DNA from: Bog-532 sp963805255
GTDB taxonomy: Bacteria; Actinomycetota; Actinomycetes; Streptosporangiales; Streptosporangiaceae
NCBI GenBank assembly: GCA_963805255.1
Contig: CAWDTK010000018.1
Location: forward strand, 1-64,000
Direction of reading: 5' to 3'
Length of the DNA stretch: 64,000 nucleotides
The number at the start of each line of letters is the position of its first letter. The first letter of the stretch is position 1. The notes under the pieces are model-generated. The model was not told the DNA's origin, did no database searches, and saw nothing but the letters and a program-made list of their open reading frames with translations. Made by a program: the position numbers and the translations under genes. Below are positions 1 to 9,692 of this stretch, in pieces.

Positions 1-70
1 CGAATAGCAGGGACTAGGTAGATCGTAGGTGCCCGCGCGCCGCGGCGCCTGCAAGCTGGCCGCCGCGGAG

Positions 71-424
71 TCATTCCGCCCGCGACGCGGCAAAGCCGGC
101 GAAATCCTGGAACGAGGGCAGAGTGCCGAGTTTTTCCAGCGCCAGGTGCATGACGTGGGTGAAGGCGAAATCTGGGCGCCAGTCGACGACGGGCGGGACG
201 GAGGTGGCCACGCTTTTGCGGATGTCGCCCAGCGGATGATCGCTGGTGATGCAGACGGCCTCAACGTGACCGGGGCCCAGCTGGTACAGCACCCTGGTGG
301 TATGGGCCAGGACCGTGCGCGCCACGTGCGGGCGGCCGGGATCTTCCTGCCAGCGCCGCAGCAAGGCGCGGGCCCGGGGCGTGACGGCGAAGGTGGCGAT
401 CACCTCCGCCGAGGTCGTTTCCAT
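71..424 (-). CDS. Hypothetical protein, 117 aa
   Basis: I do not recognise the family. The start is set by a strong ribosome site, GGAAGGAGGT, a few bases before the ATG. The product is soluble, has no membrane segment, and contains a Trp/Phe/His-rich stretch near the C-terminus (VDWRPDFAFTHVMHLALEK). It is divergent to the helicase gene that starts 118 bp away, so the two may share an upstream region. Confidence 0.55.
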   Translation of the reverse strand: METTSAEVIATFAVTPRARALLRRWQEDPGRPHVARTVLAHTTRVLYQLGPGHVEAVCITSDHPLGDIRKSVATSVPPVVDWRPDFAFTHVMHLALEKLGTLPSFQDFAGFAASRAE

Positions 425-541
425 GACCTCCTTCCGGCTGCCCGGCCGGTGACATCCCGGGCTGGCCACCGATGCGCGGATCGTCGGCTCGCAACAGCTT
501 CGTTCGGCAAAATTATCGGCCAGAACCGGCATTATGTCGGT

Positions 542-2806
542 ATGGGACGTGTCTGGGCGCCCGATTCCGGGGCTGGCGGGGGATCGGTGCTGGAGGCGGT
601 GCTGGAGCGGATCACGTTCGCTAACGAGGAGACGGGCTATACGATCGCCCGGGTCGCCACCGACCGGAGCGGCCCGGACCTGATCACGGTGACCGGGGCG
701 CTGCTGGGTGCACAGCTGGGGGAGAGCCTGCGGCTGACCGGGCGGTGGACGTCGCATCCGAAGTACGGGCGGCAGTTCGATGTGCAGTCGTTCACCACGG
801 TGCTGCCGGCCACCATTCAGGGCATCCAGCGGTACTTGGGCTCGGGCCTGATCAAGGGGATCGGGCCGGTCATGGCGGAGCGGATGGTCGCCCATTTCGG
901 AACGGGCATCTTGCGGGTCATCGAGGAGGAGCCGGGCCGGCTGATCGAGGTCCCTGGCCTTGGCCCGAAGCGGACGAAGATGATCGCCACGGCCTGGGAG
1001 GAGCAGAAGGCCATCAAGGAGGTGATGGTCTTCCTGCAAAGCGTGGGCGTGTCCACCTCGCTGGCGGTGCGGATCTACAAGAAGTACGGTGATGCGTCGG
1101 TCTCGGTGGTACGGAACGAGCCGTACCGGCTGGCCTCGGATGTGTGGGGGATCGGATTCAAGACCGCCGACGCCATCGCCCGCAGCGTGGGCATCCCGCA
1201 TGACAGCCCCGAGCGGGTCAAAGCAGGCCTGCAGTACACATTGTCCCAGGCCACCGAGAACGGCCACTGTTTCCTGCCCGAGCCGGTCCTGGTGACCGAG
1301 GCCATCAAGATCCTTGACGTGCCAGGTGATCTGACCGAACGGTGCCTGAACGAGCTGGCCAGAGCCGAGGGAGTGATGAGGGAGGACGTACCGTCAGGCA
1401 CCGGTAGCGAGGCCGTTGACGCGGAGAGTGCCACTCCCGCGGTCTATCTGGTGCCGTTTTACCGTGCTGAGTGTTCGCTGGCTTCGGGGCTGCTGGAGCT
1501 GCTGAACGTGCCGGAAGACCGGCTGGCGGCCTTCGCCAGCCTGGACTGGGAGAAGGCGCTGGGCTGGCTGCGGCAGCGGACCGGTGTGCCGCTGGCGGAG
1601 GAGCAGGAGCAGGCGGTACGGCTGGCGCTCACCAGCAAGGTGTCCGTGCTCACCGGCGGGCCGGGCTGCGGGAAGAGCTTCACGGTCCGGTCGGTGGTGG
1701 AGCTGGCCGCGGCCCGGAAGGCCAGGATCACCCTGGCCGCGCCGACGGGCCGGGCGGCCAAGCGGCTCAGTGAGCTGGCCGGCCACCCGGCGGCCACCGT
1801 GCACCGGCTGCTGGAACTGCGGCCCGGCGGGGAGGCCGCCTACGACCGGGACCGTCCGCTGGACGCCGACCTGGTGGTGGTCGACGAATGCTCGATGATG
1901 GACCTGATCCTGGCCAACAAGCTGGTCAAGGCCATCCCGCCGGGTGCGCACCTGCTGCTGGTCGGCGACGTGGACCAGCTCCCATCGGTCGGGGCCGGCC
2001 AGGTGCTGCGGGACCTGCTGTCGGCGGCCACCGTTCCGTGGGTACGGCTGACGAAGATCTTCCGTCAGGCGCAGGAGTCCGGCATCGTCGTCAACGCCCA
2101 CCGGGTCAACGCCGGGAAGTTCCCGCAACTGCGCGAGTACCCGGATTTCTTCTTCTTCCCGTGTGAGGACACCGAGCAGGCGGCCGCGCTCGCGGTCGAT
2201 GTGGCCACCCACCGCATCCCGCGCAAGTTCGGCCTGGATCCGCGGCGCGACGTCCAGGTGCTCGCACCTATGCGCCGCGGCCCTGCGGGCGCGGGCAACC
2301 TCAACCTCCTGCTGCAGCAGGAACTGGCCCCCTTCCGGGACGGGCAGCCGGAACGCCGTCATGGCGGGCGGGTGTTCCGGCCCGGCGACAAGGTCACCCA
2401 GCTGCGCAACAACTACGACAAGGGCGCTGCCGGGGTATTCAACGGCACCCTCGGCGTGGTGACCGCCGTATCCGCCGAGGACCATACCCTCACACTGCGC
2501 ACCGACGAGGACGAACTGCTCGGCTACGGGTTCGATGAGCTGGATGAGCTCGCGCACGCCTACGCCATCACCATCCACCGCTCCCAGGGCAGCGAATACC
2601 CCGCGATCGTCATCCCGCTCACCACCAGTGCCTGGATGATGCTGCAGCGCAACCTGCTCTACACCGCCATCACCCGCGCGACGAAGCTAGCCGTCCTGGT
2701 CGGATCGTCCCGCGCGATCAGCGCCGCCGTACGGACCGCCAGCGCCGGCCGCCGCCACACCGGACTGGCCCAGCGACTGGCGCCGCCTGCGGCGTCTGCC
2801 CGGTAG
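542..2806 (+). CDS. recD2: RecD2-type ATP-dependent DNA helicase
   Basis: A 754-residue superfamily 1B 5'-3' helicase of the RecD2/TraA-like type, which acts in recombination and repair without RecBC. The N-terminal half (about 1-330) carries the OB-like and helix-hairpin-helix region typical of RecD2. Walker A is GGPGCGKS near residue 372, Walker B is VVVDECSMMD near 445, then GDVDQLPSVG near 474, the C-terminal motif TIHRSQGSEYP near 670 and LLYTAITRA near 702. The frame is open upstream to position 29, but homology begins only after the ATG at 542, and the divergent gene occupies the upstream DNA. Length fits the family (about 700-750 residues). It appears intact, unlike much of its neighbourhood. 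Confidence 0.93.
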   Translation: MGRVWAPDSGAGGGSVLEAVLERITFANEETGYTIARVATDRSGPDLITVTGALLGAQLGESLRLTGRWTSHPKYGRQFDVQSFTTVLPATIQGIQRYLGSGLIKGIGPVMAERMVAHFGTGILRVIEEEPGRLIEVPGLGPKRTKMIATAWEEQKAIKEVMVFLQSVGVSTSLAVRIYKKYGDASVSVVRNEPYRLASDVWGIGFKTADAIARSVGIPHDSPERVKAGLQYTLSQATENGHCFLPEPVLVTEAIKILDVPGDLTERCLNELARAEGVMREDVPSGTGSEAVDAESATPAVYLVPFYRAECSLASGLLELLNVPEDRLAAFASLDWEKALGWLRQRTGVPLAEEQEQAVRLALTSKVSVLTGGPGCGKSFTVRSVVELAAARKARITLAAPTGRAAKRLSELAGHPAATVHRLLELRPGGEAAYDRDRPLDADLVVVDECSMMDLILANKLVKAIPPGAHLLLVGDVDQLPSVGAGQVLRDLLSAATVPWVRLTKIFRQAQESGIVVNAHRVNAGKFPQLREYPDFFFFPCEDTEQAAALAVDVATHRIPRKFGLDPRRDVQVLAPMRRGPAGAGNLNLLLQQELAPFRDGQPERRHGGRVFRPGDKVTQLRNNYDKGAAGVFNGTLGVVTAVSAEDHTLTLRTDEDELLGYGFDELDELAHAYAITIHRSQGSEYPAIVIPLTTSAWMMLQRNLLYTAITRATKLAVLVGSSRAISAAVRTASAGRRHTGLAQRLAPPAASAR

Positions 2807-2905
2807 GGTAGGCCCACTTGCGGCAGTGCAGGCGCCCCAGTGCCGGTATGAGGATGGTCCTGGCGATATCGCCGGTAACAACCCCCCAGCATCATGGGCA
2901 CCAGG

Positions 2906-3315
2906 TCAGCGCAGGCGCCGCGACGAGACGATCGGTGTACGCGGGGGCGCCGTAGCGGTGGTGAGGAACGAACTGAGCATCGTCACCGCCGTATGGGTAA
3001 CCGTGTCTGCAAGCCCCTCTCGCGACACCAGGTGCACACCTATCCAGCCGGCTGACGGTAGGCACGATAGCTCACGCAGGCCCTCGGGGATGTCGCTGGC
3101 GATGGGCAGCAGGGCAAGTCCCAGGCCGGCGCGGATCGCGGATAGCACGCCGTCCAGGCTTGCCGGCTGTGCTACCACGGACGCCGCCATCCCCGATGCG
3201 CCCAGCAGGTCAAACGCGCGCGCCCGGATCGCGCACGGCTCTTGGAACGCCACCAGCGGAAGGTTCGTGCAGCCAGCCGGTATATCCAGGGTGGCGTCGG
3301 TGACCCAGCGGATCT
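2906..3315 (-). pseudogene. LysR-type regulator, C-terminal fragment
   Basis: The translation resembles the substrate-binding half of a LysR regulator: PLVAFQEPCAIRARAFDLL followed by a segment ending AGLGLALLPI. The DNA-binding helix-turn-helix and the first part of the effector domain are absent. Homology stops at about 3312, where a fragment of an opposite-strand flavin monooxygenase begins, so a deletion or rearrangement fused the two remnants. LysR regulators often control sulfur-scavenging genes, which fits the neighbour, but the target is not known. Confidence 0.7.
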
Positions 3316-3732
3316 GGACGCAGGACGAGGCCAACCTGGCCGGGGACTTCTACCGGATCCGGGACTTCAGCCTGAAGCCCAAGCCGCTGTCCTGGCCGGG
3401 CCGGCCGCACCCGGAGATCTTCCAGGGCGGCAACTCCTCCGCCGCCCGGCGCAACGGCGGCGAGCTGCCGGACTGGTACTTCTCCAACGGCAAGGACTTC
3501 GGCGGGGTCCGGGAGCAGCTCGCCGAGCTGCGGCAGATCGCGGACGCGGCCGGGCGCACCGGCGGGCCGAGGTTCGGCCTGAACGGGTTCGTCATCGTCC
3601 GCGACACCGAGCGCGAGGCCACCGAGACGCTGCGCGAGATCATCGCGAAGGCGCACGTGGAGGCGGTCGAGGGGTTCGGGGCCGCGGTCAAGCAGGCCGG
3701 GTCGTCCACCGCCGACAAGAAGGGCATATGGG
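3309..3732 (+). pseudogene. LLM-class flavin monooxygenase (SfnG-like), 5' part
   Basis: This is the middle of a luciferase-like, FMNH2-dependent monooxygenase resembling dimethylsulfone monooxygenase SfnG: RIWTQDEANLAGDFYRIRDF, then LKPKPLSWPGRPHPEIFQGG. The true N-terminus is missing because the sequence fuses to a LysR remnant at about 3309. The reading frame runs to GIW at 3732, where an IS21 element enters. Joining 3732 to 9276 restores an uninterrupted frame (GIW-ADSSFEDL), so this gene was the insertion target. In intact homologues the enzyme oxidises an organosulfur compound using reduced flavin from a partner reductase. Confidence 0.8.
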
Positions 3733-3830
3733 TGGCCGTAGCACTCTTAAATGGCCCCACTGTTCTTCTTTGATCTGGCCCCACCCGGGGGTCAGGGCGG
3801 CGGGGTGGTAACACTCTGATCTGGCCCCAC
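3733..3830 (+). repeat. IS21 left end with three TGGCCCCAC repeats
   Basis: The motif TGGCCCCAC occurs at 3752-3760, 3776-3784 and 3822-3830. The outer part of this end matches the reverse complement of the right end (TGGCYGT followed by a TGGCCCCAC repeat). Such multiple end repeats are the known transposase-binding arrangement in IS21 elements. Confidence 0.85.
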
Positions 3831-3932
3831 CGGGGATTCCTGGCGTCGACTCGCCGGGCAGGTTCCGGGCAACATGGTGCGTCTGGGTGAATAATTGGTC
3901 ACATTCAGTCGTTCCTGTGTGGGGTGGGCCGG

Positions 3933-5566
3933 ATGGGACGGGACAAGATGGAGTTGTTTGCCAGGATCCGGGAGGATCACCGGCAGCTGGGTTTAGGGGT
4001 CCGGGCGCTGTCGCGTAAGCACGGGGTGCACCGGCGGATGGTGCGGGAGGCGCTGGCCTGTCCGGTGCCGGCGCTGCGCAAGACGCCGGAGCGGGTCTCC
4101 CCGGTGCTGGACTCGGTTGCGGCGCTGATCGACGCGATGCTGCGGGAGGACCTGGACGCGCCGCGCAAGCAGCGGCATACCTCGCGGCGGATCTGGCAGC
4201 GGCTGGCTGATGAGCACGGGATGCCGGTGTCGTATTCGTATGTGTGCCAGTACGCGGGGCCGCGGCGGGCCGAGATCGAGGCGGAGCACCGGGCGGGGCC
4301 GGGCAGCGTGGCGGGGTTCGTGCCGCAGGCTAAGGAGCCGGGTGCCGAGGCGGAGGTGGACTTCGGGCCGGTGAGCATCGTGCTGGCCGGGGAGGTGGCG
4401 GCCTGCCAGCTGTTCGCCTACCGGCTCTCGTGCTCCGGGAAGGGCATCCACAGGGTGTATGCCTGCTGCGCGCAGGAGGCATTTTTCGAGGGGCACGTGA
4501 CCGCGTTCGAGGTGACCGGCGGGGTGCCGTGGCGGCATATCCGGTATGACAACCTGTCCGCGGCGGTGTCGAAGGTGCTGTGCGGGCGGAACAGGACCGA
4601 GACGGCCCGCTGGTCCGCGTTCCGGTCCTGGTACGGGTTCGAGGCGTTTTACTGCGGGCCGGGCCTGGACGGCGCCCATGAGAAGGGCGGCGTGGAGGGC
4701 GAGATCGGCCGGTACCGGCGGCGCTGGATGGTGCCGGTCCCGCGGGTGGCCTCGCTGGCGGAGCTGAACGCCCGGCTGGCTGAGGCCGACCTGGCCGATG
4801 ACCGGCGGCACATCGAGTTCCGGGCGGCGGCCGTGGCCGCTGATTTCGCGGCCGAGCAGCGGTTCCTGGGGCCGCTGCCGGGCGATGGGTTCGATACCGG
4901 CACGGTGCTGTGGCCGCGGGCCGATAAGTTCGGGCGGATCAGCGTGGGCAAGTGCCGGTACTCGGTGCCGGCCCGGCTGATCGGCGCCCGGGTCCGGATC
5001 CGGCTGACCGCCAATGAGCTGGAGGTCTTCGACGGGTCCCGGAAGTGGCGGCGCACCCGCGGCTGGCCGCGGCCGGCGCCGAGCACCTGGACCTGGATCA
5101 CTACCTGGAGATCTTGCTGCGCAAGCCGGGTGCGCTGCCCGGGTCGGTGCCGCTGGCGCAGGCCCGCAAGTCGGGCGCGTTCACTGCGGCGCATGAGGCG
5201 CTGTGGTCCGCGGCCCGGGGGCGGCTCGGCGACGGGCCCGGCACCAGGACGCTGATCGAGGTGCTGCTGCTGCACCGGCGGCTGCCTGCCGCGTCGGTGA
5301 CCGCGGGGATCACCGCGGCGCTGGGCGCGGGGACCTGCTCCCCGGACGTGATCGCGGTCCAGGCCCGCAAGCACGCCGACGCGGCCGGCGGCGGCCCGGC
5401 GCGGACCAGGTGCCTGCCGCGCCGGCGGCTGGCCCGATGCCGCGGGGGGCGTCGGTGATCACGCTGCCGCGCCGTGCGGCGCCGCTGCCCGCGGACGGGC
5501 GGCCTGCCCCGTCGGTGGCCGCCTATGACCAGCTGCTCGCCCGCCGGGGCGAGAAAGACATCCCAG
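3933..5566 (+). pseudogene. istA: IS21 transposase IstA, 5' part (frameshifted and split)
   Basis: A DDE transposase of the IS21 type. An N-terminal helix-turn-helix lies around LGLGVRALSRKHGVHRRMV. The catalytic triad is visible in AEAEVDFGP, HIRYDNLSAAV and KGGVEGEIGRYRRR. Homology then moves to a second frame at about 5040 (AAGAEHLDLDHYLEILLRK) and to a third near 5395 (LPADGRPAPSVAAYDQLLAR), so two indels are present. An IS110 insertion follows at 5566. Candidate starts are GTG 3924, ATG 3933 and ATG 3948; the last gives MELFARIRED, closest to the usual IstA N-terminus. Confidence 0.85.
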
Positions 5567-5577
5567 GAGCTGAAATG

Positions 5578-6807
5578 TCAAGCGGCGACGTCAGATTGCG
5601 GGGTCTCTTCCCGCTGTGGCCAGGCAGCTGCCTCGTCGTAGGTGGTGCGGGTCTTGAGGCATCCGTGCAGGATGCCGACGAGGCGGTTGGCGACCTTGCG
5701 GAGGGCAGGGTTGTGCTCTGCGCCGCGGGCGCGCTCGGCGTCGTAGAGGGCGCGTGCGCCGGGCGAGGCGTTCAGGGCGGCGAAGGCCTGGGCCATGAGC
5801 GCGTCGATGAGCCGGTCGTTGTGGATGAACCGGGCGGCGACGACCTTCTTCTTGCCCGACGCGCGGGTGATAGGGCTGGTGGCGGCGTAGTTCTTGCGGG
5901 CCTTGCCGGTGGCGTAGCGGCCGGGGTCGTCGCCGAACTCGCCGAGGACCCGGGCGCCGAGGATGGGTCCCAGGCCGGGCTGGGACAGGTAGATCTCAGC
6001 GTCCGGGTGGCGGCCAAAATCCGCTTCCACCTGCCCTTGCAGGGTCTTGACCTGCTCGTTGAGGGTGGTGATCACCGCGATCAGAGACCGGACGGTGGCC
6101 GCGTAGGCGGCGGTGATGGCGGCGGCTGACCCAGCTGGGCGCTGCGCAGCGCGGCCATGATCGCCGTCGCCTTGGCGGGGATGTCGCGGCGGCGGGCCCG
6201 CTTGAGCGACGCGCTGACCTGCGCGCGGGTCAGCTTCGCGGCCCGCGCCGGGTCCGGCGCCTTGGCCAGCAGCTCCAGCGCATCGGGGGCGTCCAGGTCC
6301 TCGAAGGCCGCCAGCGCCGCGGGGAAGTACTCCGCAGCTGGTACCGCAGCCGCTGGACCTGCCGGGTTCGCTCCCAGATCAGCGTCTTGTGGGTACGGGC
6401 CACCACCTTGACCGCGCGGCGTTGGGCTGTCGCCCGCCACCGCGCGCAGCTGGTGGGAGTCGGTGCGCACCATGTCCGTCAGCATGTGCGCGTCGCCGGT
6501 GTCGCTCTTGGCCCCGGACACGCCGTGTCGTTCCCGGTAGCGGGACGCCTGCAGCGGGTTGACCGCGAACACGGTGTACCCGGCCGCGGCCAGCGCGGCC
6601 ACCCACGGGCCGCGGTCGGTCTCGATCCCGATCACCACCTCCGCATCCCCGGCGCCCTCGCCCAGCTGCTGCCCGATCAGCTCGTGCAGCCGGGCCATCC
6701 CCGATACCCCCTCCGGCAGCCGTTTGCGCGCCAGCACCCGGCCCGTCGCGTCCATCAGCTCCACGTCGTGATGGTCCTCAGCCCAGTGATCCCCACGAAC
6801 AACCGCA
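5578..6807 (-). pseudogene. IS110-type transposase (multiple frameshifts)
   Basis: The product is a DEDD-type (RuvC-like) IS110 transposase. Seen in pieces: MRLFVG at the start, then HWAEDHHDVELMDATGR in the next frame; VVIGIETDRGPWVAALAAAG; NPLQASRYRERHGVSGAKSD; a frame-switched stretch reading VKVVARTHKTLIWERTRQ; and the C-terminal domain ITTLNEQVKTLQGQVEADFG onward to the stop at 5578. At least four indels (near 6800, about 6415, about 6335 and about 6075) break the frame, so it should not be functional. Confidence 0.85.
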
Positions 6808-6916
6808 TGAATTCTCCCGTCCCGGATGCCAGATTGCGTCAGCAGCCTGCGGGAGAACAATCGGCGACCTAATGAAACAGTGCTCACGCCCTCAACGGGC
6901 GCGCACGACATCCCAG
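6808..6916 (-). other. Non-coding left end of the IS110 element (possible bridge-RNA region)
   Basis: About 109 bp separate the transposase start from the element boundary. In IS110-type elements this end is known to be transcribed into a guide (bridge) RNA that pairs with target and donor DNA. I see no coding sequence here. Whether the RNA is still functional cannot be judged by eye; the transposase is broken. Confidence 0.4.
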
Positions 6917-7053
6917 CAGCGACAACTCTCCCGGCCAGCCGGCAGGGGCACGATCTTTCTTCAGGGCTCACGGCCCTGGAGCACGAAGTGCTCACCTGCC
7001 AGCGGCTACCAGGCACCGAGTCTGCCGTACGGCGACTCGCTAACTCTCATTAG
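6917..7053 (+). pseudogene. istA: IstA C-terminal segment downstream of the IS110
   Basis: After removal of the IS110 the frame reads RRGEKDIPAATTLPASRQ and ends VRRLANSH at a TAG at 7051-7053. The istB ribosome site (AGGAGG) follows directly, the usual tight istA-istB spacing. This supports the segment as the displaced istA tail. The residues themselves are not strongly conserved. Confidence 0.6.
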
Positions 7054-7063
7054 GAGGAGCGTG

Positions 7064-7851
7064 ATGGCCGCCAGGCGTGATGAGCTGACCGATACCGCGG
7101 CGGACGCGGCGATCGACACCGCGTGCCGGGTGCTGCGGCTGCCCACGATCCGGGACCGGCACGGGGAGGTCGCCGCGGCCGCGGCCCGCCAGCAGGCCGG
7201 CTACAAGGGGTTCCTGACCGAGCTGCTGTCCATGGAGTGCGATGACCGGGAGATGCGCCGCAAGGCCCGGCTGGTCCGCGAGGCCGGGTTCCCCCGCCCC
7301 AAGCGGCTCGAGGATTTCGACTTCGCCGCGAACCCGGACGTGCCCGCCGCGCTGATCGGCACCCTGGCCCGCAGCCAGTGGGTCGCCGCCGGGCAGCCGC
7401 TGTGCCTGATCGGGGACTCCGGGACCGGCAAGAGCCACCTGCTGATCGGGCTGGGCACCGCCGCCGCCGAGCACGGCTACCGGGTCCGCTACGTCACCGC
7501 CGCGGCGCTGGTCAACGAGCTGGTCGAGGCATCCGATGACCGGACGCTGTCCAAGGTGATCGGCCGGTACGGGCGGATCGACCTTTTGTGCCTGGACGAG
7601 CTGGGCTATATCGAGCTGGACCGGCGCGGCGCCGAGCTGCTGTTCCAGGTATTCACCGAGCGGGAAGAGAAAGCATCCGTCGCGGTCGCGTCCAATGCCG
7701 CGTTCAGCGAATGGACCTCCGCGTTCACCGACCCCAGGTTGTGCGCCGCGATCGTGGACCGGCTCACCTTCGACGCGCACATCATCCAGACCGGCGCCGG
7801 CTCTACCGGCTGCGCGCCACCGCCGCCCGCCGCCAGGCCGGCACCACCTGA
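7064..7851 (+). pseudogene. istB: IS21 helper ATPase IstB (C-terminal frameshift)
   Basis: An AAA+ ATPase related to DnaC that assists IstA in target selection. Walker A is LIGDSGTGKSHLL, Walker B is LLCLDELGYIEL, and VDRLTFDAHIIQTG marks the C-terminal core. The final residues occur in another frame (YRLRATAARRQAGTT, stop 7851), so a one-base deletion lies near 7800. The start is the ATG at 7064 or GTG at 7061, after TTAGGAGGAG. Only the last 15-20 residues are affected, so this could be a sequencing error. Confidence 0.88.
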
Positions 7852-7871
7852 CCCGGAAGGAACCCCTGGCC

Positions 7872-8153
<282 letters not shown>

Positions 8154-8158
8154 CCAGG

Positions 8159-8225
8159 GCCCCGGACACACCGCGCCCGGGGCTTTTCTTTTCATTTCAC
8201 CTCTGATCAGAAAGAAAAGAAAAGC
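8159..8225 (+). terminator. Terminator-like hairpin plus a long AT-rich stem
   Basis: GCCCCGG (8159-8165) pairs with CCGGGGC (8177-8183) and is followed by TTTTCTTTTC, a classic intrinsic terminator. The U-tract is also the left arm of a second hairpin: GCTTTTCTTTTC (8182-8193) is a perfect 12-bp inverted match to 8214-8225. The two structures are mutually exclusive at 8182-8183. Confidence 0.65.
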
Positions 8226-8260
8226 TGTCCCGGGCGCCCCGCGCAGGAAGGCACCCGTCA

Positions 8261-9182
8261 GTGACCAGCCAGCCCGCCGGCGATGAGCCGACCGCCCTCT
8301 GCAAGCGTCCCGGCTGCAGCCGCCCGCTGCCCGCCGCCCAGGCCCGCGGCAGGAACCGGCAGTTCTGCAGCGACGACTGCGCCCGCCGCTACCACAACGG
8401 CGCCCGCATCCCGGTCACGGCCGCGGCCCCCATCGGCGACACCGATCCGCTCGCCGCTCTCGACACCCTCCTGCGCCAGGGCGCCGTCCTGGTCCGCGCG
8501 GCCCGCGAGCAGGCCGCCACCCTGGACCCCGCCGCTGTCCGCGCCCAGGTCGCCGAAGCCGAAGCAGCCCGCCGCCGCGCCGAGGCAGCCGCCGTCACCG
8601 CAGCCGCGCAAGCCGCCGAAGCCCGCCAGGAAACCGAGGCCCTCGCCGAAGCCCTCACCGCCGCCCGCGACGACACCGCAGCCGCACAAGCAGCAGCACA
8701 GGAATCGTCGGACACCGCCCGCGCCGACGCCGCCGAGCTTGACCAGCTCCGCCGCGATACCGCCGCGGAGCTCACCGCCATCTCGGCCCGCGCCGCCGAG
8801 CAGGCAGCCGCCAGCCGCGCCGACGCCGAACGCTGCACCCGCGAGCGCGACAACGCGGTACCGCCGCCGCACAGGCCCGGCACGCCGCGGCACCGAGATC
8901 AGCCGCGCCCGCCAGGCCGAGACCGACGCCCGCCGCGAGACAGCCCAGGCCCGCGCCGACGCCGCCCGCGAACGCGACACCCTGCACGAGCACCATCAGG
9001 CACAGCTCGCCGCAGCACACGCGCTCACCCAGGCCGAACGGGCCCGCGCCGAGCGCGCCGAAGCCCAGCTCGAAACCGAGCGCGCCGACCGCCGCACCCT
9101 CACCAGCCACCTCACCAGCACCGCCAGCGACAACAGCCAGCAGCCCAGGCCCGGACCCCGGGCCGGGGCCAGATCAAAGTAG
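8261..9182 (+). pseudogene. IS21 passenger: Cys-motif N-terminus and Ala-rich coiled coil (frameshifted)
   Basis: The N-terminus has a zinc-finger-like cluster: CKRPGCSRPLP, then QFCSDDCARRYHNG. A long heptad-like coiled coil rich in Ala, Glu and Arg follows to the end. At about 8865 the coiled coil switches frame (TEISRARQAETDARRETAQA onward) and continues to a stop at 9182. The layout resembles KfrA-like DNA-binding coiled-coil proteins, but that is inference. Its end lies within 40 bp of the element's right-end repeats, so it travels with the IS. Confidence 0.65.
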
Positions 9183-9218
9183 AACAATCACGCCCCGCCA
9201 GAGCAACAACAGCCCAGG

Positions 9219-9268
9219 TGGGGCCGAATCAAAGTAGTAGGTGGGGCCAAATGAGGTTGACACAGCCA
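9219..9268 (-). repeat. IS21 right end with inverted GTGGGGCC repeats
   Basis: GTGGGGCCG (9219-9227) and GTGGGGCCA (9241-9249) are the inverted counterparts of the left-end TGGCCCCAC motifs. The terminus CACAGCCA at 9268 is followed by the ATATGGG duplication. Confidence 0.85.
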
Positions 9269-9275
9269 ATATGGG

Positions 9276-9562
9276 CCGACTCTAGCTTCGAGGACCTGGT
9301 GCAGTACAACGACGGGTTCCGCACCCAGCTGATCGGCACCCCCGAGCAGGTGGCCACGCGGATCGTCGCGTACCGCAAACTCGGCGTGGACCTCATCCTG
9401 ACCGGCTTCCTGCACTACCACGAGGAGATTGAGCGGTTCGGCCGGGACGTGCTGCCGATCGTCCGCGCGCTCGAGGTAGAGGCCGGCCTGGACCCGGCCG
9501 CGGTCCCCGACCCGTCTGCGGGCCTGACGGCGGACGGTCCCGTCCCCGTGGGCGCGCGATGA
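9276..9562 (+). pseudogene. LLM-class flavin monooxygenase (SfnG-like), 3' part
   Basis: This is the C-terminal portion of the gene split by the IS21: ADSSFEDLVQYNDGFRTQLI, then GTPEQVATRIVAYRKLGVD and FLHYHEEIERFGRDVLPIV. It is in frame with the 5' part once the IS and one 7-bp duplication are removed. The stop at 9560 is followed by a good terminator, so this was the natural gene end. Confidence 0.85.
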
Positions 9563-9568
9563 GTGTCA

Positions 9569-9601
9569 CCTCGGCCACCGCGCGGGCTGAGGTTCTTTTT
9601 T
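9569..9601 (+). terminator. Intrinsic terminator after the monooxygenase
   Basis: CCTCGGCC (9569-9576) pairs with GGCTGAGG (9585-9592, one G-U pair), followed by TTCTTTTTT. It sits six bases after the monooxygenase stop codon. Confidence 0.75.
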
Positions 9602-9692
9602 CGTGATGGGCCAGCGCGCGACCTGCCGCGGCACTGGCGGAACGCCCGCACGCACGCCGGCCACGATCCTGTCGATTGGAAGAAGTATCACC

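Larger units (their letters stand above)
5567..6916 (-). mobile_element. IS110-family insertion sequence inside istA
   Basis: A 1350-bp element in antisense orientation, bounded by the 10-bp direct repeat GACATCCCAG at 5557-5566 and 6907-6916. It has no terminal inverted repeats, as expected for IS110. Deleting it joins the IstA frame across the repeat and continues to a TAG at 7051, just before the istB ribosome site. That reconstruction fixes the boundaries to within the 10-bp repeat. The repeat read on the minus strand begins CT, the core dinucleotide reported for some IS110 recombinases. Confidence 0.82.
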
